Shown piece by piece: positions 40,884 through 49,667 of a stretch of DNA of 64,000 nucleotides (position 1 is the first letter of the stretch; every line of letters starts with the position of its first letter). The translations under genes were made by a program, and so were the position numbers. The notes under the pieces were generated by a model that was not told the origin of the DNA, made no database searches, and saw only the letters and a list, made by a program, of their open reading frames with translations. The DNA comes from DASYXZ01 sp035946625 (lineage in GTDB: Bacteria; Acidobacteriota; Terriglobia; UBA7540), in NCBI GenBank assembly GCA_035946625.1, contig DASYZE010000081.1:1-64000 (forward strand), read 5' to 3'.

Positions 40884-43800
40884 CTATCGCTGCGCCCCAT
40901 CACTCTGCTTTTGCAATACCACCGCCTCCGGGCCGCAAAGCGCGCGCAGCCGCGCCAGGAGTTCGTCCTGCGCGTTGACGGCCCGCGGATGGTTGGGGCG
41001 CAAGCGGACCCTGAAATTTCCGGGACGCGTCAGTTCCAAAACCAAGGGGTTGCCGCCCGGGTAGGCCTCGAATAGTTTCTCCAAATCTTCCGCCAGGGTT
41101 TCAGCCGCCCGCTCCAGGTTCACCCGAATCACAAGTTCCGGCTTGGCGCCGTTCATGGCGCTTTCCAGGGGCCGGGCTTCACTCACCACCACTTTGGTGC
41201 GGGCGTTTTCCTCATGCCGCACCCGGCCCTTGATCAGCAGCGCGGTTTCCGGCTTCAAGGCGCCTTGCAACTGCTGCAAAGCCTGGGGGAAGACCAGGAG
41301 TTCCACCGAGCCACGCATATCTTCCAACATTCCGCTGGCCCAAAGGTCGCCTTTTTTGCTCGGCCGGATGCGCAAGGCGGTCAGGATGCCCGCCAGACTG
41401 ACCGTCGCTTCGTGCTCCAGTTCCTCGATCGTAGAGGAATCATGTCGGGTGATGGCCGTGAGGCGCGCCAGGTATTTTTCCATCGGGTGGCCGGTGACAT
41501 AAAACCCCAGCACTTCCTTTTCGCCGGCCAGGCGCTCGGTTTCTGTCCACTCTGGAACCTCGGGTAAATCCTGCGGGAGGGGCGGCGTGGGGTCGCCGGC
41601 CGAGCCAAAGAGGCCGTGCTGGCCGCTGGCTGCCTCGCGCTGGCGCCTGGCGCCCAGATCCATGGCGCGGTCGAGCACGGCCATGGCCTGGGACCGGCGC
41701 GCGCCGATCGAGTCAAAGGCTCCCGCTTTGATCAGGCTTTCGATCACGCGCTTGTTCAGGAGGCGGAGGTCCACATTCTCGCAAAACTGAAACAGGCTAT
41801 CAAAGCGTCCCAGCTTGGAGCGCGCCTCAATGACCGACTGGATGGCAGCGTCACCCACGTTCTTGATGGCCGTCAAGCCGAACCGAATGCTCTTATCCGC
41901 CGGAGTAAACGTGCGGTCACTGGAGTTCACGTCGGGCGGCAGAATACCGATTTTGAGCTCGCGGCACTCACTCAGATAAAAATTGAGTTTGTCCTGATCC
42001 CCGATTTGGGCGGTCAGGAGCGCAGCCATGAACTCGACCGGGAAATGCGTTTTCAGGTAGGCGGTGTGGTAGGCGATGAGCGCGTAGGCGGCGGAATGCG
42101 ACTTGTTGAAGCCGTAACCCGCGAATTGCTCCACCAACTCGAAAAGCTTTTGCGCCTTCCTGGCGGGGACGTTGTTCTTTTTCGCCCCGGCCAGGAATTT
42201 TTCCCGCATGGCCACCATTTCTTCGTGCTTCTTCTTGCCCATGGCGCGGCGCAGCACGTCGGCTTCCCCCAGGGTGAAGCCGGCCACACTGGCGGCGATC
42301 TGCATCACTTGTTCCTGGTAAACCATGACGCCATAGGTCTCTTCCAGGATTTCCTGAAGTTGCGGAAGGTCGTAGGTCACGTGCTGCCGGCCCATCTTGC
42401 GGTCAATAAAACTATCGATCATCTGCATCGGTCCCGGCCGATAAAGCGCGTTTAGCGCGGTGAGGTCGGCGAGGCGGTCAGGTTTGGTGCGGCGCAGAAT
42501 ATCGGTCATGCCGCGGCTTTCAAACTGGAATATTCCCGCCGTCAGTCCCTTGCCGAAAAGCGCGAAGGTTTCCGAGTCATCCAGGGGTAAATTGACGATG
42601 TCGAGTTTTTCGCCGCGCGTCGATTCGATCAATCGCACGCAATCATCAATGATGGTCAGCGTGGTGAGGCCCAGAAAATCCATTTTGAGCAGGCCAATCT
42701 TTTCCAGATCGTCCATGGAATACTGGGTGGTGATTTCGTCCTTACCGCCCTTGTAAAGCGGAACGATTTCCTGAAGCGGCGTGGGCGAAATCACCACACC
42801 GGCCGCGTGGGTGGAGGCGTGACGCGCCAGCCCCTCCAAGCGCCCTGCAACTTCCAGAAGGTCAGCGATACGCGGGTCACGATCCTTCAACTGCTTTAAT
42901 TCCGGATTCTGCTTAATGGCGTCGGCCAGGGAGATGTTCAGAATGTTGGGGACGAGCTTGGCGATTTTATCCACTTCCGCGTAGGGCATGTCCATGGCGC
43001 GCCCGGCGTCGCGGATCACGGCCTTGGCGCCCATGGTTCCAAAGGTGATGATCTGGCTCACGTTTTCCCGGCCATATTTCTCCGTCACGTAGTTAATCAC
43101 TTCGGACCGGCGCCGCATGCAGAAATCGATATCAATGTCGGGAAAGCTGATGCGCTCGGGATTGAGGAAGCGTTCAAAGAGCAGGCCGTATTGGAGCGGA
43201 TCAATATCCGTGATGCGCAAGGAGTAAGACACCAGGCTTCCCGCCGCCGAGCCGCGCCCGGGGCCCACCGGGATGCACTGGTCGTGGGAGAAACGGATAA
43301 AATCCCACACGATCAGAAAGTATCCCGCAAAACGCATCTGCTTGATCAGTTCGATTTCGCGGTTCAGCCTGTCTTCGTAAGCTTCGAGCGGATTTCGCAG
43401 GCGTCCGGCGGCTTGCAACTTTTCAAGTTGTTCCCTGCGGGCGGCGAATCCCTGACGGGTAACTTTCTCAAAGTAGCTGTCCGGGGTCTCCCCAGCCGGA
43501 ACTTCGAAATGGGGAAACACGTGTTCCTTCTTATCCAGGTGAAGGTTGGCTCGTTCGGCGATTTCGAGGGTCCGCTCCAGGACCTCGGGGATTTCTCCGA
43601 ACACCGCCGCCATCTCTTCCGCTGACTTGAAGTAAAACTGGTCGGTGGGAAATTTCATCCGGTTGGTTTCACTCAGTGTTTTGCCGGTTTGAATGCACAT
43701 CAGCACTTCCTGAGCGTGCGAATCTGAGCGGGTGATGTAATGGCAATCGTTGGTGGCCACCAGGGGAATGCCGGTCTCGCGCGCCAGGCGGTAGAGGCTG

Positions 43801-44366
43801 GGATTGATTCTCTTTTCTTCGGCAAAACCCTGGTCCTGAATTTCAAGATAGAAATTGCCTTTGCCGAAGATGTCGCGTAAATCGTAGGCGGACTGGCGGG
43901 CTGCCTCGTACCGATCCTCCATCAGGGCAGCGGCCACTTCGCCCCGCAAACAAGCGGAAAGCCCGATTAACCCTTCGGAGTGCTGCGCCAGCAGACCTTT
44001 GTCGATCCGGGGCTTGTAATAGAAGCCTTCGGTATAGGCCGCGGAGCCGAGCTTCACCAGATTCCGGTAGCCGCGCTCATTTTCACAAAGCAGGACCAGA
44101 TGGTTGGGCCGGTCGGAGTCCGCAGACCGATCGTGGCGGGAAGCGGGAGCGACATAAGCTTCGCACCCGATAATCGGCTTCAATCCGCGCTTCAGGGCGG
44201 CGTCATAAAATTGGATGGCGCCAAAAAGATTTCCGTGATCGGTCAATGCGACGGCCGGCATCTTAAGTTCAGCGGCGCGGTCCATCAGACGGGAAATATC
44301 GCACGCTCCATCCAAGAGGCTGTAATCCGTATGAAGATGGAGATGAACGAAGTTTTGGGGAGACAT
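40884..44366 (-). CDS. dnaE: DNA polymerase III alpha subunit
   Basis: DnaE is the replicative polymerase. The 1160-residue protein begins with the PHP domain (FVHLHLHTDYSLLDG, ALTDHGNLFG) with its metal-site histidines intact. The polymerase core contains PGRGSAAGSLVSY and the catalytic aspartates in FPDIDIDF, then NKSHSAAYALIAYHTAYLK, an HhH region, an OB-fold (TVSLAGILTALRIRPSKKGD) and a C-terminal tau-binding-like domain. Length matches the DnaE1 type. It lies in the minus-strand order xerD, CCA enzyme, dnaE, accA, with 53 and 60 bp gaps. Confidence 0.97.
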   Translation of the reverse strand: MSPQNFVHLHLHTDYSLLDGACDISRLMDRAAELKMPAVALTDHGNLFGAIQFYDAALKRGLKPIIGCEAYVAPASRHDRSADSDRPNHLVLLCENERGYRNLVKLGSAAYTEGFYYKPRIDKGLLAQHSEGLIGLSACLRGEVAAALMEDRYEAARQSAYDLRDIFGKGNFYLEIQDQGFAEEKRINPSLYRLARETGIPLVATNDCHYITRSDSHAQEVLMCIQTGKTLSETNRMKFPTDQFYFKSAEEMAAVFGEIPEVLERTLEIAERANLHLDKKEHVFPHFEVPAGETPDSYFEKVTRQGFAARREQLEKLQAAGRLRNPLEAYEDRLNREIELIKQMRFAGYFLIVWDFIRFSHDQCIPVGPGRGSAAGSLVSYSLRITDIDPLQYGLLFERFLNPERISFPDIDIDFCMRRRSEVINYVTEKYGRENVSQIITFGTMGAKAVIRDAGRAMDMPYAEVDKIAKLVPNILNISLADAIKQNPELKQLKDRDPRIADLLEVAGRLEGLARHASTHAAGVVISPTPLQEIVPLYKGGKDEITTQYSMDDLEKIGLLKMDFLGLTTLTIIDDCVRLIESTRGEKLDIVNLPLDDSETFALFGKGLTAGIFQFESRGMTDILRRTKPDRLADLTALNALYRPGPMQMIDSFIDRKMGRQHVTYDLPQLQEILEETYGVMVYQEQVMQIAASVAGFTLGEADVLRRAMGKKKHEEMVAMREKFLAGAKKNNVPARKAQKLFELVEQFAGYGFNKSHSAAYALIAYHTAYLKTHFPVEFMAALLTAQIGDQDKLNFYLSECRELKIGILPPDVNSSDRTFTPADKSIRFGLTAIKNVGDAAIQSVIEARSKLGRFDSLFQFCENVDLRLLNKRVIESLIKAGAFDSIGARRSQAMAVLDRAMDLGARRQREAASGQHGLFGSAGDPTPPLPQDLPEVPEWTETERLAGEKEVLGFYVTGHPMEKYLARLTAITRHDSSTIEELEHEATVSLAGILTALRIRPSKKGDLWASGMLEDMRGSVELLVFPQALQQLQGALKPETALLIKGRVRHEENARTKVVVSEARPLESAMNGAKPELVIRVNLERAAETLAEDLEKLFEAYPGGNPLVLELTRPGNFRVRLRPNHPRAVNAQDELLARLRALCGPEAVVLQKQSDGAQR

Positions 44367-44419
44367 CGATTCTTATTCTATCACGTCACCCTCAAATTGG
44401 GCTCCAGCTTTCGGCAAAT

Positions 44420-45991
44420 TCAGCGTTTGGATTTTTTCTTCCCTGCCTTCGCGGCGCTTTTGCCGTGCGGCTTGGCGGCGGCTCGATTCGCAGGGTTTGG
44501 TTTACCCTTCTTGACCTTCTTGAGAGAGGGCTCTTTCTGCGCCTTGGCGGGCTGGGGCTGGGAGACCGGCGCCTCGGCTTGTTTCGCGTGTTTTGCAGCC
44601 GGCTTGGTCCCAGGGGTCGACTTTGCGGCCTTGACTGGCTTGGGAGTCGGCGGCGGCGGTTCTTTGATCCCGGATAAGAGTCGGAGTTGTTTGATCACCT
44701 GCTGCTGCGTTTTGAATTTCCCGTCCAGCTGATCCAGGAAAACTTGCTCTATGATCTTTTCAAACTTGGGCCCTGGTTTCATCCCTATGCCCTGGAGGTC
44801 AGCGCGCGGCAAGCGGGCACGGACCAAGGGGAATTTGTGGAGAAAACTTTTGACCCGATTCTGGATTTTCGTTTGGGGGAAATATGCCAAAATGTACATC
44901 AAGAGGTTCTGCGGCTGCGAAGCCAACAGCTTGTATACGCGGCTGGGCAACGCGTTCTTGGGGCTGGCGAGTGCCTGCGCCAGCTTGCGGGCCGCACGTT
45001 CCATGCCCAGCGCCGCCTGGATGGTCTTGCCATGGCCGATGATCTTCTTGGCCAGGCGGCTTTTCTGGCCAGTCGATAATTTTTCCACCAGGCATTGAAA
45101 ATTCAGCAGAAATGGGTCCGTTCCGGGCGCCGTCTGGGAAACGGCTCGAATCTTTGTAAATCGTTCCTGGGGAATCATCCTGGGTAAGAGCTTTTTATCG
45201 AGGCCTGGCAGGAGGCCCCGCTCGCCCAGCATTTTCAGGACCCGACCCGGGTTTTCTTCCTGAAGGATGGCCCGCAGCTCTCGTCCCTGTTCGGCGGGCT
45301 CCATTCGCTCCCACCCGCGATTTTCCAGTGCCGCCTCCAGATAGCCGCGGGTGCGCTCTTCCGGTTTCAAGCCCAACCGTAGGCCCAGTCGAAGGGCGCG
45401 ATAAATCCGGGAGGGGTCTTCGGAAAAACTGCGGCTGTGCATCACGCGCAGCTCGTGTTTTTCAATGTCGGCGGCCCCATTGGTGGGATCCAGCAGCAGC
45501 CCACGGGAATTCGGATGCAGGGAAACCGCCATCGCGTTCACGGAAAAATCACGCCGCTTCAGATCATCAAAGATCATGGCGGGAGATACCTCCGGCGGGC
45601 GCCCGGGCTTCTCATAAACCTCCGCCCGGCTCATGGCGAGTTCCATTCGAACCCCATTCGAAAATTGGATCTCGGCCGAATTCAGCCGGTTATTCAGGTT
45701 AAGGATCTCAATTTTGAGCGGCGCCCGCTCTCCGGCTGCCAGGGGTGAGCTGGAGTCGCGCGAATCTGAGGGTTCGAGCGATTCAAGCCGGCGGAGAATT
45801 CGCTGCGGATTTCCCTCGGCCACAAAGTCGAGGTCGTGAACCGTTTGTTGTCCGTGGGTGAGGTCGCGGACGGCGCCGCCCACCAGATACAGATTCAATC
45901 CCTGTTCCACGGCGGCGCGGCTCACGTGGGTCAGTACCTGGACCTGTTCAGGTGATAGCCGGCTTTCCATAAGGAAGTTATAGTCGCTCAT
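44420..45991 (-). CDS. CCA-adding enzyme / poly(A) polymerase family protein with long basic tail
   Basis: The 523-residue class II nucleotidyltransferase has the head motif LYLVGGAVRDLTHG with the carboxylates in VHDLDFVAEG, the RRDFSVNAMA motif, DPTNGAADI, and the ATP-selecting DPSRIYRALRLGLRLGL region, followed by helical neck and body domains. An unusual low-complexity insertion (PSDSRDSSSPLAAGERAP) interrupts the head. From about residue 445 the protein becomes a Lys/Ala/Pro-rich basic tail ending AGKKKSKR, absent from the standard family and probably RNA-binding. Whether it adds CCA or poly(A) cannot be decided from motifs here. It lies between xerD and dnaE. Confidence 0.88.
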   Translation of the reverse strand: MSDYNFLMESRLSPEQVQVLTHVSRAAVEQGLNLYLVGGAVRDLTHGQQTVHDLDFVAEGNPQRILRRLESLEPSDSRDSSSPLAAGERAPLKIEILNLNNRLNSAEIQFSNGVRMELAMSRAEVYEKPGRPPEVSPAMIFDDLKRRDFSVNAMAVSLHPNSRGLLLDPTNGAADIEKHELRVMHSRSFSEDPSRIYRALRLGLRLGLKPEERTRGYLEAALENRGWERMEPAEQGRELRAILQEENPGRVLKMLGERGLLPGLDKKLLPRMIPQERFTKIRAVSQTAPGTDPFLLNFQCLVEKLSTGQKSRLAKKIIGHGKTIQAALGMERAARKLAQALASPKNALPSRVYKLLASQPQNLLMYILAYFPQTKIQNRVKSFLHKFPLVRARLPRADLQGIGMKPGPKFEKIIEQVFLDQLDGKFKTQQQVIKQLRLLSGIKEPPPPTPKPVKAAKSTPGTKPAAKHAKQAEAPVSQPQPAKAQKEPSLKKVKKGKPNPANRAAAKPHGKSAAKAGKKKSKR

Positions 45992-46035
45992 TATTCTCCG
46001 GTCTCAATCTCCGCTTTGCCCGCGACTTGGCGGGT

Positions 46036-47007
46036 TCATGCTCTCGGATGATGAGTTTGATAGACCTGCTTCAACCGTTCCTTCACAACGTGGGTGTATA
46101 TTTGCGTGGTCGAAATATCACTGTGCCCGAGCATCAACTGAATGGAGCGCAAATCCGCACCGCGCTCGAGCAGGTGCGTGGCGAAGGAATGCCGGACCAT
46201 ATGAGGCGCGAGCGGGGTGGTGATGCCGGCGGCACGACCGTAGCGCCCCATAATTTTCCAGAAGCCCACGCGCGATAGCGGACCGCCACGCTGATTGAGG
46301 AAGAAATTGGGCACGCCTGACTTTTTGGCCAATTTAGGGCGTCCCTCTTTGGCATAGGCTTCCACCACCTGGAGGGCTGATTTCCCGATCGGAATCAACC
46401 TCTCCTTGCCACCTTTCCCCAGGCAGCGCAGAACTCCCAGGGTCAATTGGATGTCCTCCCATCGCAAATGGACCAACTCCGAAACCCGCATGCCAGTGGC
46501 GTAAAGAAGCTCAAGCATGGCTTTATCGCGCAATCCAGCCGGCAGTGAGGTATCGGGCTGGAGCAGGAGCGCTTCCACTTCGCTGGTGTCCAGGTATTTG
46601 GGGAGGCTGTGAGCGAACTGTGGCGCATCAATCCGGGCGGTGGGATCCTCTTCGATCTTCCCTTCGTGCAGCAGAAAACGAAAAAAATTCCGAACGGCCA
46701 CCAGGTGGCGGGCCACGGACCGTCCACCGAGACCACGCTGGTAGAGCGAGGCCAGAAAATTTCGGATATCTTCACGATTAATTTTGGTCAGGGTCCTTCG
46801 GGCATGACCCGTGAAACCCACAAACTCCACCAAATCCCGGCGATAGCTTTCAATGCTGTTGGAGGCCAGCCCTTTCTCAACCCGGGCGTAGTCTAAGAAA
46901 AGCTTCAGTTCCGCCACGAGGGCGGCGCCGGCGTGCGATTTTTTCGGGGCGGCTTTAAGTTCCGCTCCTTTCAATGAGTGGCTGGATAGAGGTGCGGCAG
47001 TTTCCAT
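46036..47007 (-). CDS. xerD: XerD-type tyrosine recombinase
   Basis: XerD with XerC resolves chromosome dimers at dif. The 323-residue protein has an N-terminal SAM-like core-binding domain (LDYARVEKGLASNSIESYRRDL) and the catalytic domain with Arg in ATGMRVSELVHL, Lys in LGKGGKERLIPIG, HxxR in PHMVRHSFATHLL, His in LMLGHSDISTTQIYTHV and the Tyr nucleophile in that same motif. About 28 extra N-terminal residues (SLKGAELKAAPKK) precede the core domain. XerC versus XerD is not certain from sequence alone. It heads the minus-strand gene run. A dif-like sequence is at 28472-28499. Confidence 0.92.
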   Translation of the reverse strand: METAAPLSSHSLKGAELKAAPKKSHAGAALVAELKLFLDYARVEKGLASNSIESYRRDLVEFVGFTGHARRTLTKINREDIRNFLASLYQRGLGGRSVARHLVAVRNFFRFLLHEGKIEEDPTARIDAPQFAHSLPKYLDTSEVEALLLQPDTSLPAGLRDKAMLELLYATGMRVSELVHLRWEDIQLTLGVLRCLGKGGKERLIPIGKSALQVVEAYAKEGRPKLAKKSGVPNFFLNQRGGPLSRVGFWKIMGRYGRAAGITTPLAPHMVRHSFATHLLERGADLRSIQLMLGHSDISTTQIYTHVVKERLKQVYQTHHPRA

Positions 47008-47321
47008 TGCTGTTCAAGAAGTTCGTTCTAGGCGATTGCGCATTACACTGAAACTTATAAACTCGCTCAGTTTCGCTTGTTCAAAAAAATTTCGGGTGCC
47101 CGGCCCTGACGGAAAATTGAATCGGCGCGGGAGCAGACTCCTCCGCCCCCTCATTATTAAGTCTTTAATTTGCAGCAGATTAGGAAGTCTTGCCAAAATG
47201 GCTCTCCGGCTCATCGCCGAGATACTTGACAGGCCCGATTCCAAACCTATACTAGCACAAACGAGTTTAAACGACCAAGTTGCATTTTCGGATCTTTCGC
47301 TGCCTCGGAAGGTGACTTATT

Positions 47322-47861
47322 GTGAAGGTTGCGCACTCCTCGACCCGCAAGAAGGTGGTTATCCGCAAGCTGGATAAGGACGTTGTAAAGGGCTACCTTG
47401 ACCCGGAGGCATTCCTGACGCCCATGGGCGTGGAAATGTTGGACCTTGAGGGCCGGGTGCTGAATCTGCCCCTCGAACAGATCAAGGGTGTTTACTTTGT
47501 TCGCGACTTCGACGGGCACCCCGAGCGGTCCGAACGGAAGGTCTTCCTCAGCCGCCCTCGCATGAATGGGCTGTGGGTCCGAATGACTTTCAAAGATGCC
47601 GAGGTCCTCGACGGTCTGATTTCTGAAAACCTGTTGTCCCATGAATGCCACGGTTATTTCGTGACCATGCCGGACGCCTATTCCAATAATCTTAAGATTT
47701 ACATCCCACGCAGCGCACTGTCGGGCCTGGAGGTTCTGGGCGTGATCACGAACGGCGCTCGACGATCTTACCAACAAGTCCGCCAAGCTCGGGCCAAACC
47801 TGTGGACACAACTGCCCAGATCGGACTTTTCCCAGCCGCGGAGCGGTCCGAGGCCTCTTAA
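47322..47861 (+). CDS. Conserved-looking cytosolic protein upstream of lpxD, unknown function
   Basis: The 179-residue protein opens with a basic segment (VAHSSTRKKVVIRKLDKDVVKGYLDP) followed by a beta-rich domain in which strands alternate with charged turns (GVEMLDLEGRVLNLPLEQIKGVYFVRDF, RPRMNGLWVRMTFKDAEVLDGLI, GYFVTMPDAYSNNLKIYIPRSAL). It has no signal or membrane segment. The second half recalls PilZ-like or SH3-like small barrels, which is only a shape impression. The start is GTG with GGAAGGTGA 8 bases upstream. Its stop lies 29 bp before lpxD, so they are likely co-transcribed. Confidence 0.75.
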   Translation: MKVAHSSTRKKVVIRKLDKDVVKGYLDPEAFLTPMGVEMLDLEGRVLNLPLEQIKGVYFVRDFDGHPERSERKVFLSRPRMNGLWVRMTFKDAEVLDGLISENLLSHECHGYFVTMPDAYSNNLKIYIPRSALSGLEVLGVITNGARRSYQQVRQARAKPVDTTAQIGLFPAAERSEAS

Positions 47862-47890
47862 ATATTTTCCTTAAAGGGAGAATCAAAACC

Positions 47891-48901
47891 ATGAAACTGG
47901 GCGACCTTGCGGCCCGCCTTGCCTGCCAGCTTGAAGGGCCAAGCGAAATCGAAATATCGGGAGTCGCGGGGATGGACGAAGCTGCGCCCAGCGACATTAC
48001 GTTTTTTTCCACCCCCAAATACGCCGCCAAGCTGCATACGACGCGGGCGGCCGCCATTATTGTGGGGGCCGATGTATCCGTGCCGGGCCGGCGTTTGCTG
48101 AGGTCCGCAAATCCTTACCTGACCTTCGCGCAGGCACTGGAGATATTCTCGCCCCCCAACCGCCCTTCCGCCGGCATACACCCGACCGCCGTTATTTCCC
48201 CGGACGCGAAGATCGGCCGCAACGCGTCCATCGGCCCATACGTGGTGATTGAGGATGGCGTGACGCTTGGGGATGACTGCGTCTTGAAGAGTTATGTGAT
48301 GATTTATCGCGACGCAAAAATTGGCGACCGCTTCTTTGCCCACTCCCATGCCGTGGTTCGGGAAAGCGTCCGGATTGGTAACGATGTTATTTTGCAGAAC
48401 GGCGCCATAGTCGGGAGCGATGGTTTTGGTTTTGCCAAACAGGAAGACGGGAGTTACTACAAGATCGTGCAGGCGGGCGGAGTCGTGGTGGAGAGCGGGG
48501 TTGAAGTGCAGGCTAACTCAACCATCGACCGTGCCACCGTGGGCGAGACTCGGCTGGGACGGGGAGTTAAAATAGACAATCTGGTCCAGGTCGGGCATGG
48601 CTGCAAGATTGGGGAAAATACCCTGCTCTGTGCGCAAGTGGGCCTGGCAGGCACCTGTAAGGTGGGGCGAAATGTGATCCTCACCGGACAGGTAGGCGCC
48701 GCGGGGCACCTCACCATCGGCGACCATGTGATTGTCACGCCCCAGTCCGGCATTCCTTCCGACGTCGCACCCAACACCACGGTCTCCGGCGCGCCCGCCA
48801 TCGATCATTTCCTCTGGCTTAAGTGTTGCGCGATTTATGCCAAGCTGCCCGAAATATATTCCCTTTTCAGGAAGCTGCGCGACCAGCAGGCGGCGAAGTA
48901 A
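47891..48901 (+). CDS. lpxD: UDP-3-O-acylglucosamine N-acyltransferase
   Basis: LpxD adds the N-linked acyl chain in lipid A synthesis, showing a lipopolysaccharide-type outer membrane. The 336-residue protein has the N-terminal uridine-binding domain (LGDLAARLACQLEGP, DITFFSTPKYAAKL) and the left-handed beta-helix of hexapeptide repeats (IHPTAVISPDAKIGRNASIG and so on), with the catalytic His in LVQVGHGCKIGENTL. The C-terminal helical part ends EIYSLFRKLRDQ. An AAAGGGAG lies upstream of the ATG. No other lpx gene is in the window. Confidence 0.95.
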   Translation: MKLGDLAARLACQLEGPSEIEISGVAGMDEAAPSDITFFSTPKYAAKLHTTRAAAIIVGADVSVPGRRLLRSANPYLTFAQALEIFSPPNRPSAGIHPTAVISPDAKIGRNASIGPYVVIEDGVTLGDDCVLKSYVMIYRDAKIGDRFFAHSHAVVRESVRIGNDVILQNGAIVGSDGFGFAKQEDGSYYKIVQAGGVVVESGVEVQANSTIDRATVGETRLGRGVKIDNLVQVGHGCKIGENTLLCAQVGLAGTCKVGRNVILTGQVGAAGHLTIGDHVIVTPQSGIPSDVAPNTTVSGAPAIDHFLWLKCCAIYAKLPEIYSLFRKLRDQQAAK

Positions 48902-48929
48902 TCGGCACCGCCGCTACAATGAATGTTCA

Positions 48930-49649
48930 CTATTCCGACTTAGGCCACTCGTCACTGGTGAGGCCGGTGAGGATCGCCTGCCGCACGCGCTCCATGATAG
49001 CCGGGCGGTCGCCTATGGTGCATCCCGCCGTGGGCACGGGATCGTGGAAGGTGATGCGAACTCGCCCCGGGTGCATGGCCCATTCGCCCTTGCGCATGAT
49101 CCTGCTGCTGCCGGATATCGAGATGGGAACGATAGGAGCCTCACCTTTGATGGCCATGACGAATACGCCTTTCTTGAAAGGCTGAAGCCTACTATCGGGG
49201 CTGCGCGTGCCTTCCGGGAAGGCGAGAAAAGAATGGCCGGCGCGGAGCCCGAGCGCGGCTTCCTCCACAGCCTGAATGGCGCGCTCGCGATTTTTTCGAT
49301 CCAGGGGCACGAAACCGCGCAGGACCATGGCCCTGCCCAGCACGGGGACCGTGAAAAACTCTTTTTTGGCGATGGCGAGGACCGGCGGAAGTATCCCGAA
49401 AATTGCGGGGCCATCGCTGAGGCTTTGGTGGTTGGGCATAAAGAGCACCGCTTGATTTTTCGGAATCTTATCGAGGCCCACTACCTCGAGCTTTATTCCC
49501 GCGAGCCACACCGCCATCCTTGCGCCCAGCCGCCCGCACCCGTAAAGCGCATCAGTTCTGCCACTGATAAGGGCATATACAAGAAACCCCGGCCCTACCA
49601 ACAGGATGTAAGCGAAGGTAATGATAGTAGTTAAAATCGCTCGTATCAT
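48930..49649 (-). CDS. plsC: 1-acyl-sn-glycerol-3-phosphate acyltransferase
   Basis: PlsC makes phosphatidic acid at the inner membrane. The 239-residue protein has an N-terminal membrane helix (about 3-28), the acyltransferase block with NHQSLSD (the HX4D catalytic pair), and FPEGTRSPDSRLQPFKKG, the substrate-binding EGTR motif. It is 18 bp after the M61 peptidase gene, on the same strand, and converges on lpxD with 28 bp between the stops. Confidence 0.93.
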   Translation of the reverse strand: MIRAILTTIITFAYILLVGPGFLVYALISGRTDALYGCGRLGARMAVWLAGIKLEVVGLDKIPKNQAVLFMPNHQSLSDGPAIFGILPPVLAIAKKEFFTVPVLGRAMVLRGFVPLDRKNRERAIQAVEEAALGLRAGHSFLAFPEGTRSPDSRLQPFKKGVFVMAIKGEAPIVPISISGSSRIMRKGEWAMHPGRVRITFHDPVPTAGCTIGDRPAIMERVRQAILTGLTSDEWPKSE

Positions 49650-49667
49650 GAGGTGGCGTGCGCGACG

